From Monocercomonoides exilis (lineage: Eukaryota; Preaxostyla; Oxymonadida; Polymastigidae), in assembly GCA_001643675.2 (NCBI GenBank), contig LSRY02000048.1:257501-321500 (forward strand): DNA of 64,000 nt. Reading direction: 5' to 3'. The notes beneath the pieces were generated by a model that did not search any database, was not told the DNA's origin, and was given only the letters and a program-made list of their open reading frames with translations. Below are positions 23,234 to 34,502 of this stretch, piece by piece (the first letter of the stretch is position 1; every line of letters starts with the position of its first letter). The position numbers were made by a program, and so were the translations under genes.

Positions 23234-25448
23234 CTAAGAATAATACGAATCACAACGCTGCCCATTCCCATAATATTCCCTTTCCCTTCCTTCGCCCTCA
23301 TTCGTAATCCTTTGGCTCCTCTGTCTCTTTGGATATCCTTTGCATTTGACTGACTTGATGTCCCTGCCAATGACACGCCGGCAGCGGAACAGAAACCAGT
23401 CGCAGGTGTCTTTGCAGGGCAGCAGAGTGATTGGAGATGAGGCAGAATAAGAATTAGAAGAGGAAGGAGAAGAAGAGGAAGAAGAGGAAGAGGAAGAAGA
23501 AGAAGCAGAAGAAGAAGTCATATTTGAATTTGAACTTGAACTCATTTCCTTATTTTTGGCTTTTGCATATGCGTATCTGAGTGACTGGTGCTTTGGAGGT
23601 TGCTGTTGTGGAGACTGCTCTGCTGAATGTGCCGCTGTGTCTATCTTATTCATCCATTTCCCTTCTTTTCCTTCTTTTCCTTTTTTTCCTTGTTTCCCCT
23701 GCATTTCATTGAACGACACATTGAACCACTGATCAACCGGCGGGTCGGGGAAAGGAAAGACAAAATGCGACAGCTCGTCTCTGTGCGCATAGCGTGGCAC
23801 TGTTGAGCACACACCTTCAAAATAGCCGTCGTCTTCATCGTCTGCCATGCTGTCGTTCTCATACTCTATATCACTTTCATCATCACCTTCTTCTTCTTCC
23901 TTCTTTTCTGAATCTCCAGCACCAAATGCAAACGACGAATTCCCCATCAACCTTGTGAATTCATCATCTTCTTCTTCCTCCTCTTCTTCCTCTTCTTCTC
24001 CCCTCTTTCCAACTCCAATCCCTTCTCCATTGCTCCTCCCCAATCTGCTTCCTTCATACTGCTCATCCCCTGCCGCCTCCTCGATCACACGAGGAAACGC
24101 ATCAGCACACAGAAACTTCTTTGCATACCGCAGACACTCTGTCGCTGTCCGGTCTGCCTCGATTTTCGCCAGCAGCAGCTGGATCGCCTGCTCCAGCACT
24201 TCCTGTTTTTCTGTCAGACACACTTTGTACTTTCGCACACGCGGACACACCGAAGAAGTGATCTTCGCTATGACACCTTTCTTCCCTTTGTGCATGCAGC
24301 TCTGCCCGTCTACAGGGGATAGCGGGTCGTCTGGGGAGTCTGGGTTCACAGGATGCACGGGATCGGGCTTGGGAGGAGAAGGCGGAGAAGGAGGTGATGG
24401 AGGAGAGGGAGGAGATGGAGTATCTGGTTTTGGCTCTGGCTCAGGTGGCGGCGGCAGCGCAGAAAAGATCGACTCCCAGCACTCGCTCTCGATCCCGCAG
24501 TGGTCGCTTCCCCGAAGAATGCGGAAGAACCCGCCTTCGCCCCAGTTCGACCCCCAGGAATTCTGACACAGCCAGTACGGAAGACTCTGGCCCTGGCTGT
24601 GATCAACGCCCCACCCCACGATTTTGATAGCATGCCCTCCCATCGACTTCCCGCTTCGATGGACATAAACACCACCCCTGTAGTTCTCAAAGTCTGAATA
24701 CACCATAAATCCTCCGGTGACAGAGCCACGCAAATATATTGCAGTTTTGATTTGTGTTTCTCCAACAAGATGTCTTGTTTCAACAGCCTTCCATTGATTT
24801 TGCCCTTCTTGAAAAGGTTGGCGATTGTCACAGCTCCATGGACACTGTGATTCTCTTCCACGGTATGAAACACATTCTTCAGTCACAACACCGTTTTTCT
24901 TCTGAAATTCTACTGTTGGTCCAAGAAATCCTCCTTTGCATCCCATGTTGCACTGCTGCATTCCGGAAGAAAGACATGTTCTATCACAACTCAAATGATA
25001 CTGAGGTGACATGAGTGTATTTGTTATTCCTGCCATGCATAAACGATCGGCAGCAATCCCTGATCCAGAAAATGTCCAACAAGCTCCGCATGTTCCTTGA
25101 TTCAAAATTGTTCGAAGAGAAAGGCATTGAGGGTACCTTTTACGTGGATCATAATCTTCTGGAAGTGATAATCCAAGTCTGTCTTCAATTGCATTTGATG
25201 GTCTTGCGTATTTCATTTTGTACTCCGTTGGTGAGAAAAACAAAGTATAACTGATATGCTTTGGGGGATCTGGATCGAATATTTCTGAGCTTGCATTCAT
25301 TCCAGCTAATTGTGAACACAGACGAGGGGTTTTTGGAGGTGGAGTTTGCGCAAAAACAAAGTTAAAAAGAAAAACCTAACAAAATCATAAATAAGTAAAA
25401 CATTTCTAAATTCTCATATAAATTAAAATATCATACAAAAGAAAGCAT
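23234..25448 (-). CDS. Secreted papain-family (C1A, cathepsin-like) cysteine protease with C-terminal Frizzled-like cysteine-rich region
   Basis: A 12-bp first exon (25437-25448, MLSF) splices through GTATGA...TTGTTAG to 23234-25375; the join completes a signal peptide, MLSFVFLFNFVFAQ. 717 aa. Peptidase about 75-310: Q97 and C103 in NQGTCGACWTFS, H252 in GGHAIKIVGWG, N276 in QNSWGSNWGEGG, with cathepsin-B/X-like paired cysteines (CNMGCKGG). The propeptide is very short. A Pro-rich hinge (about 313-350, PSPPSPP repeats) leads to cysteines resembling a Frizzled CRD: GQSC, VCPRVRKYKVC, ATECLRYAKKFLCADAFP (about 364-432), then LLPCKDTCDWFLFRCRRV (about 655-673). Some 225 residues of acidic and poly-Ser sequence sit between the two CRD halves. 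Likely extracellular or lysosome-like. Stop is TAG. Confidence 0.88.
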
Positions 25449-25729
25449 TTTTGCACTGGAATGAAATATGAAAATATTGATCTCAAATTACTAACAAGAG
25501 AATCATTTTGGCAAATAAATGCTGTCTCCCAAACTAAAAATTTTTGAGCTTGATGAAATTTTTTTTTTAAAGGTGAAGTGTGAAAAAGAACGAAATACAA
25601 ACATTAAGAGAAAAATTTTCAGTGAAAGAGAAACTATCCTTTCCGCATTGAAAAATCAAGAAAATATTTGTCTCATTTATTTCATTTGTTTCATAAATTC
25701 ATAAATAAACAGTTAATATTGTAACAAAG

Positions 25730-26698
25730 TTAAGACTTGATGCCACACACATATCCACGCCCAACATCAACGTAACTTCTCTCAACAACCTGCCTTCCTT
25801 CTTTGTGTGTTTTTTCTATTAGCTTTGCAGCAGTGTCACTATTAAATCCGTTCTCCACCAAAACCTTCAACAATGTATCATCAGGCACCCCACGTTTTAT
25901 GCTAATTATAATGCATGTTGAAAAAGAAGAAAATATATTCATTTATCATTAAATTTAAGAATTAATTCAAAATGCATAAAATTGAAGTATCCAGAAAGCA
26001 TTCAATACAAACTTTTTATCAATCCATTCCAGCCATTCATCTGGAATTCTTGTCATCATTGATTCATATAAATCCAAAAATGAAACTTTTCCATCTCCAT
26101 TTGAATCAAGAGCCATGAACTCATCTATATAATCTCGAATTGCTTCATCTGCAACTCCCTCTTCTTTAAGAACTGTCTCTATTCCATCTGGCGTTATGAA
26201 TCCTCGATGAATTTTTGAAACGTCATATTTTTTGAACTGAGCAAGAACATTGAGCTCACAAATTTCTTCGCTTCTTCTCATTGCAACAAACTAAATTTTT
26301 ACTCATGAAATGAAATAAGAATTATAACATAATATAAACCTCCTTAAAGTTTATAACTCCATCGTGATCCGTGTCTACCCTTCGAATGATATCTTTAATC
26401 TTTTGCTAAATAATTTCATTCTCATAAAATGTGAACAAATATAAAAAGATAATACATTAGTCGGATATAGTCCAACTGACTTCATTACAGTTTTCACCTC
26501 ATCAAAATCTATAACTCCATCATTTTTCTTTCAAACGAAAATGTTTTTGAGAGATTCATTTTTTAAATAAGTTTGTAAATTACTAATAACATCCATAAAA
26601 ACGAAATAAATGCACACGACATCTAATTTCTTAAATATTTTCGCGATTGCATCTTCTGATTCTACGGAAATATCTTCTTCAGATTGTGAAGATGACAT
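25730..26698 (-). CDS. Calmodulin-like EF-hand protein, 5 exons (221 aa)
   Basis: Exons 26621-26698, 26456-26527, 26340-26405, 26013-26290 and 25730-25901; all phases fit, stop TAA. Four EF-hand regions: LDKNDGVIDFDEV (11-residue loop, one short and so probably altered), DTDHDGVINFKE (canonical 12-residue loop), a degenerate YDVSKIHRGFIT, and DSNGDGKVSFLD (canonical, Asp at position 12). A C-terminal extension of about 60 aa after WLEWIDK (RGVPDDTLLKVLVENGF...) is unlike calmodulin and may be a target-binding tail. Cytosolic calcium sensor by family. The gene shares a 143-bp divergent promoter region with the DUF1295 gene. Confidence 0.85.
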
Positions 26699-26841
26699 AG
26701 AGAAAAAAATATGGTTGAATATTTCCATAATTATAATTTGTTTGAATGATGTTTTTTTATGCAAACTTCGCAGTGCGAGGATATAATATATTATATATTT
26801 TTTTTTAATTTTTAATTGACTATTTAATAAAAATTTGTATT
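26699..26841. promoter_or_regulatory. Very short divergent promoter region
   Basis: Only 143 bp separate the start codons of the calcium-sensor gene and the DUF1295 gene. AT content is extreme, with TATATTATATAT-like runs at about 26784-26800 that could serve as TATA elements in either direction. Confidence 0.4.
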
Positions 26842-28416
26842 ATGCTACAGACATTAACGCATGTTTTGGCAGTTACATCATTTTTCAATTTCTTATCTTT
26901 TTTTGTGAGTTTTTTTGTTCCGTTAGATTATTTAATTCCGTTGTTTCCTTTCGTTGTATTTTTAACTTCAGTTCCGTATCGAATGTCGAATCTGAAGTTT
27001 TCTTGGAGGCAAATCACTGCACTCTCTTTGCATTTACTATGGTCTTTTTATCTTTTTATTCTTCTTTCAATAAGAATGTTAAGAAAAAAGAGGGATTTTC
27101 GTTTTGATGGAGTTCGTAAATCCGCTAAAGCAAGAGCACTGACATTCATCATTTTTGAATTGCTTCAGTTTTGTTATTCATTTCCAATTCAACTTTTGCT
27201 ATCGCAAAAACAAATTGCTTATTGCCCTATTACAGCTTTGGAATTGTTTGGATTTACGTGCGATTTTATAGGTTTGATGATAGAAATGATTGCAGATATT
27301 CAACTTGGAATTTTCTTGCAAAAAGATGAGAATATTGATATGTTATATTGCGATGGAATCTGGCAATTTTGTCAACATCCAAATTATCTTGGATTATTTA
27401 TTCGTCATTTTGGTGAAGCTGTCGTTTGCTTGCGTTGGGCAATTGGAACTTTATGGATATCATTCAACAATGGATCAAATTTATCTGAAAATGGAAGCAA
27501 TTTTCTTGTATTTTATCACGCAAAAATTATCTTCTCGATTATTATTGAGTTTACATTAATTACTGGATGTTTTGTTGCTGCTTTATTTGTTGTTTATTTC
27601 TTTACAGGAACAAAATCTGTTGAAAAGTTTGAATTTTTCTTTCTTTCTTTTTTTTTTTTTTTTTATGAAAACCTAATTACTTTTTTTAACATTAACAATA
27701 ACAGGAGACTTTTTTTGAAGCACGTCAGCAACTCTGATTTTCATCGATGGAAATGCTTCACTTATTCGTTTGTGCCAACTCTTACGTTCTACCGGCTTCG
27801 GAAAGCAGAGGAAAAGTTGGAGCGCGAAAACAGATCTTCAGAGAATAATGACTCACGCAGAAGAAAACGCCAAAGAAACGGAAAAGCGTCAAAGGATAAA
27901 AAAGAAGGGGCGTTCAAAAGAATAGGAAAATGGAAAGAAGCCAAGCTTTCCCGCTCCAAAAGGAGGATGGGGCAGATGCAGGAATCTATTGCTTCGTCCG
28001 TTCAAGAGATGGGCCGCGTGCCAGAGTCTTATATCCAGCCGAAGCAAAGCAGCATTTATTACCCTGACAATTACACCTCAAGCAAATTCAGTTTCGGAAT
28101 GACTGCTTCAAAAAGCCACTTGCAGCCGGTTGATCCTCTTGCAAATAGCTCATTCGAAGAAATTTCTGCCCCGCTGCTGTTCATTAAACCTGAGCCAGTT
28201 TCCTTCACATTGCCTTTTCTGGAACCTCTTCCGCTGCCTCAGCCAGAAGAATCAGAAAGTGGTAAGAATTTAGACACTGCTACAAGTTATGCGAAATATG
28301 ATCTTTCTGCTCGAGAAAACGATTTTGGAGACGGATGCAGCGGGAATAGCAAGCGACCGCTTCCATATGGTTGTTCTGCTAATCTATGGATGGAAGAAGG
28401 AAGCGGCATATTTTAA
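26842..28416 (+). CDS. DUF1295 / steroid 5-alpha-reductase-like membrane protein with long soluble tail
   Basis: Exons 26842-27626 and 27705-28416 (intron GTTTGA...AACAG, 78 bp with a T tract) give 498 aa; the intron length is a multiple of three, so the unspliced frame is also open. Several hydrophobic helices lie in residues 1-260. The signature DGIWQFCQHPNYLGLF at about 171-186 matches the family pattern GLWxxxRHPNYFGE, which contributes the NADPH site; the usual Glu after G is replaced by Leu-Phe. The FTGTKSVE...VPTL end of the domain follows, then about 210 residues of basic and low-complexity tail not normal for the family. Likely acts in ER lipid or isoprenoid reduction. The loss of the consensus Glu may alter activity. 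Confidence 0.85.
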   Translation: MLQTLTHVLAVTSFFNFLSFFVSFFVPLDYLIPLFPFVVFLTSVPYRMSNLKFSWRQITALSLHLLWSFYLFILLSIRMLRKKRDFRFDGVRKSAKARALTFIIFELLQFCYSFPIQLLLSQKQIAYCPITALELFGFTCDFIGLMIEMIADIQLGIFLQKDENIDMLYCDGIWQFCQHPNYLGLFIRHFGEAVVCLRWAIGTLWISFNNGSNLSENGSNFLVFYHAKIIFSIIIEFTLITGCFVAALFVVYFFTGTKSVEKFEFFFLSFFFFFYENLITFFNINNNRRLFLKHVSNSDFHRWKCFTYSFVPTLTFYRLRKAEEKLERENRSSENNDSRRRKRQRNGKASKDKKEGAFKRIGKWKEAKLSRSKRRMGQMQESIASSVQEMGRVPESYIQPKQSSIYYPDNYTSSKFSFGMTASKSHLQPVDPLANSSFEEISAPLLFIKPEPVSFTLPFLEPLPLPQPEESESGKNLDTATSYAKYDLSARENDFGDGCSGNSKRPLPYGCSANLWMEEGSGIF

Positions 28417-28860
28417 TAGGAAAAATGAATTTTTGAAAATTGCTCAGCAGATGCAATAATGTTCGAAGACATATCGTTTCCTCTAACTTTGCAATGAAAT
28501 TTTCATAGCAATTATTTTTATCGTATTTTTTTTAACATATATTTATGCTTATTTTGGGCGAGATGTGCACGCAGGTAAACTATTTATTCTGCTGTTGCGA
28601 GTCTTGTGAAAGTATTTTATGTTATGCACGTTTTTAGCACATTTTTCTATCATATTTCTTCATATTTTTCTCTTTAAAAAAAGGCATGTTCCAAAAATCA
28701 TAATAATTTGAATACATTAAAATAATATATATCTTGTTTGCTACTGCATCGAATTAATTTGCAGTTAATTCGAAAACAAAGGATCAGAGAAAAAAAAATT
28801 GATCAAAGATAAAAATTGTTTTCCATTCATTAAAAATTGGTATTATTTCCAAAAAGAGAT
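28417..28860. other. Convergent 3' intergenic region
   Basis: 444 bp of AT-rich DNA between convergent genes; nothing recognisable. Confidence 0.5.
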
Positions 28861-31800
28861 TTAAAAAAGTCTCCCAGCACTTCTATTAGTTAGAGAATCA
28901 TCTAGAGTTGCATCCATTTCTTCAATAAACTCTTCTTTAACTAATTTTCTCATTTTTTCCTTTTGTGAATCCTGGAAAACGGAGTCAAGCTTTCTCTTCA
29001 CTTTTTTTCCACATGGCCAGTTGATGTTTAAAATTGTTTCAACAATTGGCAAAATATTTCCCACAAAACCCAGATAAACAAATGTTCCTCCAAGAGATGA
29101 AAAGAACATCATTAAACTTACTTTGAAAGTGTGGCGTGTTATCAAAGAAGTTTTGTCCAGCTTGAAGAAAATGTTCATACCAAATCCGTAACTATCAAAA
29201 AGATCCTTTTCATTAGCAATTGAACCAATATCAAAGGACATTTTATTAACAAGATGCCCCTTTCCTGGACCAAATGATTGTATAACATTTCTTTTATAAT
29301 AAACTGAATGGAAAAGTTCAACTGTCACATTCGTTGAGATTGGCCCTCCAAGCACACTGTCGTAATCATTGACATAAACTTGTTCAAGGAATGAAGTTTG
29401 ATTTTGCTTATTTCTTGGTCTCTTTTGTTCCGGAATTGCTGAATCGACACTGACAAAAACTTTTATTGCTCTGCAATTTGCGCTTCTTTCTTCGGAATGA
29501 AAAGAAAAATAATCAAGCGTATCTTTTTGAAGTTTCTTGCTTATTTCAATTTCTGGAAATTTTAAACTGCAATCATGTGTTTCTGGATAATATTTCCTAT
29601 CAGAATGACTTTGATAACAAGTTGGACTTACCACAATTTCGCTGTTTTCTTTCAAATCTGAAAAGTTCAATTTACAAACTATAAATAAATAAATAAATCA
29701 TAAAACATTCACACTGAAAGGATCATATTGTGTTTTACCAATTCCAAGTTTTTCTGAACAAGTTCCAGATGTTTCAGTTGAAAAATCAGCTCCCTCAACA
29801 CAACTTCCAGCATAATCAATTAATGTCACCTCCACCAAAACTTTTTTGTTTTCAAACATAGAATTTTCTCTAGTTGCATCATCCATTGAAGAGTCCATGA
29901 AAGTTTTTGTCTCTTCAATATTTAAAAAGAAAAAATCTATGAAAATTTGTAGGGCAAACCCAAAAACAAGTGAAATGCCAATAATTGATAATAAGCCACC
30001 CAATGTGGTTTTTCTAATATACTTGACAGAAGAATGAGTTACAGGATCAATTGTGTCAAAATATTTATCTGAGAATCTGTCCAATTTGAATAAATGAGCT
30101 TTTGTTGGTAAGCAAAGAAGCATTATAGCCACCAATACACCTACTCCAACTGGAATGGCTAACACACATATTTTTACACTTAACTCATATTTATTTGGTC
30201 TCAATGAAGATGGCTGAGAAAGAGTAGATTTATTTTCATAACCTTTGTTCTCAGCCGCTGAACCTATTGGACACGAAAACCCATCTGAGCAATTCTTATA
30301 ACGATCTGATTTTGATTCATTCGTAAAATGACCTTTTGGAACTGCCTTGCATCCAAAATGTTTTGCTTCTTTGTCTTTATCATAAGTTCCTGGAGGGCAA
30401 TTTGTGCAATTCATACTTTTATAACTATCTGGATATTCACCATTATCACAATCAACGCATTTTCCATCACTTTCTTTTGATCCTTGAGCACAAGGAAATA
30501 AATTAGTGAGATTGAAAATGCGAATTGTATCAACTGCGCCAAGTGCAATTGTTCTGTCTTTATTCACTTGTCTTCCTCCATAGCAAACAACACTTCTTTG
30601 GTAAACTGTGCACCCTGCTTCAACAATATCAAGATGAAATTCTTTTCCCAAAACACTACCATCATCTTCTGTTACCTTTGCTTTTCCGAATTCGTCAAAT
30701 TCAATGATCTTGAATGAATCCATTGCAAGTTCTCCTTTTTTTCCTCCAAACATAAGAACTCTATTTCTCATTGGTAATGCCAAACCATCAATGTGATGAA
30801 AGATTAATTTTTCATCATTTTCTTTGCGTTCTTCGGCTGTTTTTGAAGATCTCCAAAATGAATTTGATTTCATTCGATTCTTTCGAGTTAAATTGCTATT
30901 GAGAGTTGAGTTATTTATTGGTTTGAAATCATCATTTGGATCCCAAAGGGAAAATGAAATAAACGGTTGTACTCCTATTTGGCCTCCAATTGACACCAAT
31001 AAGGGCCTCGCATTTGTGCTGGCATTTTTGATTTTGTGGGTTTTGTTTGCAATGTTAGCTTCTGAATAATGTGGAAGGGATCTATATCCTTTTGAATTGA
31101 TGCTTGTCAAATTTTTTGCTTTTCCAAACAAACTTTCATTCATGATATTTTCACTTGAAGAATTTGGAATTGTCATATTCATTACAAAAAGGGCTGGCTT
31201 GAACGCTTCCACCCCTTCGTTGTAAATCTTCCATGTTCCAGTTCCAAAATTAAAAACGGACAGATCTTTGTTCATTTTTCCATCAGATAATTCACCACCC
31301 AAAACAATCAAATAGTCCATAAAAATTGTTGCAGATGCTCCATAAACAGGTTTCGGTTGTTTTTGCGAATCTTTTCCTAATTGTTTCCATGAATAAAGTT
31401 CAAAAGAATACTCCCACAATTCGTTTGAAGGTTCTGTTTTTCCTGTCTGCGGATTTGGTCCCAAACCTCCAAATATTAGCATTCGTCCATAATCCAAACA
31501 AACAGCAGACAATTCCCTTGCAGGAGGAATTATTGGAGAATACTCTGTTGGTATTTCTTCCCAACGATTTCCATCTTTAAAACAAACATAAAAATCGTTA
31601 TATATTTCTCCTGAAATTGGATCGCGGCCACCATATAAAAAAAACTGTTCATTAATGCTTCCCATTATGGGATTCAAACGAGGTGAAGGTGCAAATCCTT
31701 CAGATGGGATTAATAAACAAAACTGGGAATCACATTCATTTGAATTAATAAATGAATTTGGCAAAGTTGAGCCCTTTTTCATTTCACGATTTCTCCAATT

Positions 31801-33000
31801 GAAATCCCGATGTTTGTCATTAAGAATCTTTTTTCGGAATTCTTTTCTTCGTTCAACTGCTTTGATTGAATTCATTTCCTTTTCTATTTGATCAAACGAT
31901 AAATCATTTTTCTCGATTTCAATCAAATCTGAATTGATCCCTTGTTGTGTTCTTCCTCCGAAAATAAACAGATTTCCATCTTTGTCAGTTGAACATCTGC
32001 AATCAACCCGAAACAAATCCATATCTTCATCGAGCTTTTGTGTTTCCTTGGGTTCAATTGTTCTGAATCTTGCTGTTAATGTTCCACTCCCACTTTTAAT
32101 CACTTGGCTGCAGTCAAGAATTAGCAATGAATTGAATTCATTTCTTATTTTGTTGACAGGACAACCACCAAAAATGTATGAATATGCTCCATCAGAAGAA
32201 ATGAATGTTGAATGTCCATAATTGGATCTGGATTCTGGAATGTTGCTATCATTTCCATATCTATCAGTTATTTTCACCTCTTCCCAAACAGGATAAGTGT
32301 CATCGATTTTTGCTCTGAACATTCTGAGCTTTGTATCTGTGCTGTTTCCTGTGTCTCCTCCATAAACTACTGCATATCCATTGGAAACAAGCATTCCTCC
32401 CCAATAACATGGTTTTGGACCTTCTCCACTTGAGGCTATTTTCAATTCTCTCCATTTTTTCGTTTGAGTATTGAATTCCCAAATATCATTTAGAAATCCA
32501 GAAGCACTGATTCCTCCAAAAATGTAAAGTTTGTCCCCGTTTGAAGCATATGCCATTGAATGTCTTGCTTCAGGAATAGTTTCTCCTTCATCCACTTCCT
32601 TCCAGGTGCATGAACTCATATCAAATGACCATAGAGTATTTGATAAACCAGATTCTTTCCTGCCACCCCAGATATAAAATGAATTGTCAATTCGAAATTG
32701 AGCAAAATTCTTCGCCAACGGCTTTTTGCTCTCCACATTGATTTTTTGACGCTTAATGTTTAAAGGATTTAGAGTAACAACATACGCATCTGAAAGTGTC
32801 GCCTCTTTCTTCGTTGAACCTCCATAAATGAATAAACTTGAACGATTTCCATTTGAAAAGAACTGAACAAACGGAGAGTGTCTTGGGTTGATTTGTGAAC
32901 CAAAACGAGGTAATACTGTCATTGCTTCCACAATTTTCTCATTTGAAGCACAATGAATACAACAAAATAAAGAACACAGGAGAAATTCAAAGTCCATCAT
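28861..33000 (-). CDS. Large Kelch-repeat receptor-like membrane protein (about 1360 aa)
   Basis: Starts MMDFEFLLCSLFCC, a signal peptide. Exon 1 is 29715-33000; exon 2 starts at 29657 (or 29678 with the alternative acceptor TTTATAG), donor GTGTGAATG. Residues about 40-840 hold many Kelch blades (FIYGG, YIFGG, LFIFGG, MLIFGG, VLGG, VVCYGG), enough for two propellers. A cysteine-rich patch of TNFR/GCC2 type follows (CVDCDNGEYPDS, CTNCPPGTYDKD) near 870-900. Transmembrane segments lie at about 941-966 and 1000-1028, with another near the C-terminus (MMFFSSLGGTFVYLGFVGNIL). The C-terminal half between the last two has paired cysteines (GSCVEGADF...GTCSEK). Probably a surface sensor or adhesion protein. 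The 36 versus 57 bp intron choice is open. Confidence 0.85.
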
Positions 33001-33099
33001 TTTATGATCTGAACAATAAAATTAATTTTCTTCACACTTCAAAACCATAATCGTGTATAGGAAAAGAAAAAACGAAAAAAAATATAGAACTAATTTAAC

Positions 33100-33347
33100 A
33101 ATTGGGTAATTCTTTTTTAAAAGTCGCAAATGTTTAATTTTCAAATAAATCAAAAACTTCATATTTGACTCAAATTTTCGTTGGCACACACCAAACTTCA
33201 CTAATATGGAATGTATTTAAGGATGATGCTATTTCACACATTCGAAAGAAGATTCATAAGTGGAAACGCAAATTTGAACACAATATGAAATTTTTGATTT
33301 ATTTGAAAATTAAACATTTGCGACTTTTCAAAAAGAATGACTTAATT
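33100..33347. repeat. MITE-like element with 68-bp inverted arms
   Basis: Arm 33100-33167 (from AATTGGGTAATTC through AAAAGTCGCAAATG) is the near-perfect reverse complement of 33281-33347, around a 113-bp core. A non-autonomous DNA transposon is the simplest reading; no transposase is inside. Confidence 0.75.
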
Positions 33348-33525
33348 GATATAACTAATTAAGCCCCGTGTCACCCTTGAAATCAAAAACATTCATTCGT
33401 CACTAAGACACACTTTGTTTTCTTTCTTTCTCTCTTTCTTTTTTTTTTTTTTTTTTTTTCTTTCTTTTTTTTTTTTTTTTGAAAAAATTATAACACCAAA
33501 AATTATTCAAAGTCGGATAATTTTT

Positions 33526-34502
33526 GGGTTTCACTTTAACTCTGACCTATTTTTAACCCCCACCTTTTTTTGTGGAGCTTACTACGGCTAAATACAAGCT
33601 CCTAACCAACGAAAAAAAACTAGAAACGTTTATTTAAATATATTTTTCTTATGCAGAAATAATTTTTTAACAATTCTTTATAATTTCGAGATCTCAGTAT
33701 TTTTTAATTGTATTTTTTAATCATTAAATTGATGGTCTTTCCATGAATAAAACATTCTGGAAGTTTTGAGCTACATCAACATTACGCATCACACCCTTTT
33801 TATTGTTTTTATCTTTTTTCTCATTTCACAAGTTTCTTTTTCGCTTGTTTTCTCATTTCATCCACTATTCAAAAAAATGAAATTTTTGATTGAATTAATA
33901 ACAATTTTTGCATTTAATAAGTTGTATCTCATTTTAAACTCAATATATTATTTTTCATTCATTAAATTTTTTGCTGAATAAGTGCGTTTTGTTTTGAAAA
34001 TCAAAATTTCATAATTTGATATTTTCCAATTTTCAACTTAAAATCATTTTTGCAAAGCTTTTTTGCATATCTATATAATTAACATTTTAACATATATTAA
34101 GGATCACCTTCAAAATTTTTCCAAAAATTCATCATTCATCAAAAATTTCATTTTTTTGAATATTGGATGAAATGAGAAAACAAGCGAAAAAGAAACTTGT
34201 GAAATGAGAAAAAAGATAAAAACAATAAAAAGGGTGTGATGCGTAATGTTGATGTAGCTCAAAACTTCCAGAATGTTTTATTCATGGAAAGACCATCAAT
34301 TTAATGATTAAAAAATACAATTAAAAAATACTGAGATCTCGAAATTATAAAGAATTGTTAAAAAATTATTTCTGCATAAGAAAAATATATTTAAATAAAC
34401 GTTTCTAGTTTTTTTTCGTTGGTTAGGAGCTTGTATTTAGCCGTAGTAAGCTCCACAAAAAAAGGTGGGGGTTAAAAATAGGTCAGAGTTAAAGTGTAAC
34501 CC
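33526..34502. repeat. Foldback element with about 365-bp inverted arms
   Basis: Arms 33526-33890 and 34138-34502 are reverse complements with only a few differences (GGGTTTCACTTTAACTCTG against its mirror) and enclose a 247-bp unique loop. The near identity implies recent origin or gene conversion. A 12-bp TATTCAAAGTCG occurs at 33504-33515 and 34503-34514 but abuts only the right arm, so it is not a clean target duplication. No coding capacity. Confidence 0.88.

Noticed and set aside
33766-33981. Hydrophobic 71-aa frame
   Set aside because: It lies in the arm of the foldback element and AT-rich loop; no homologue motif.
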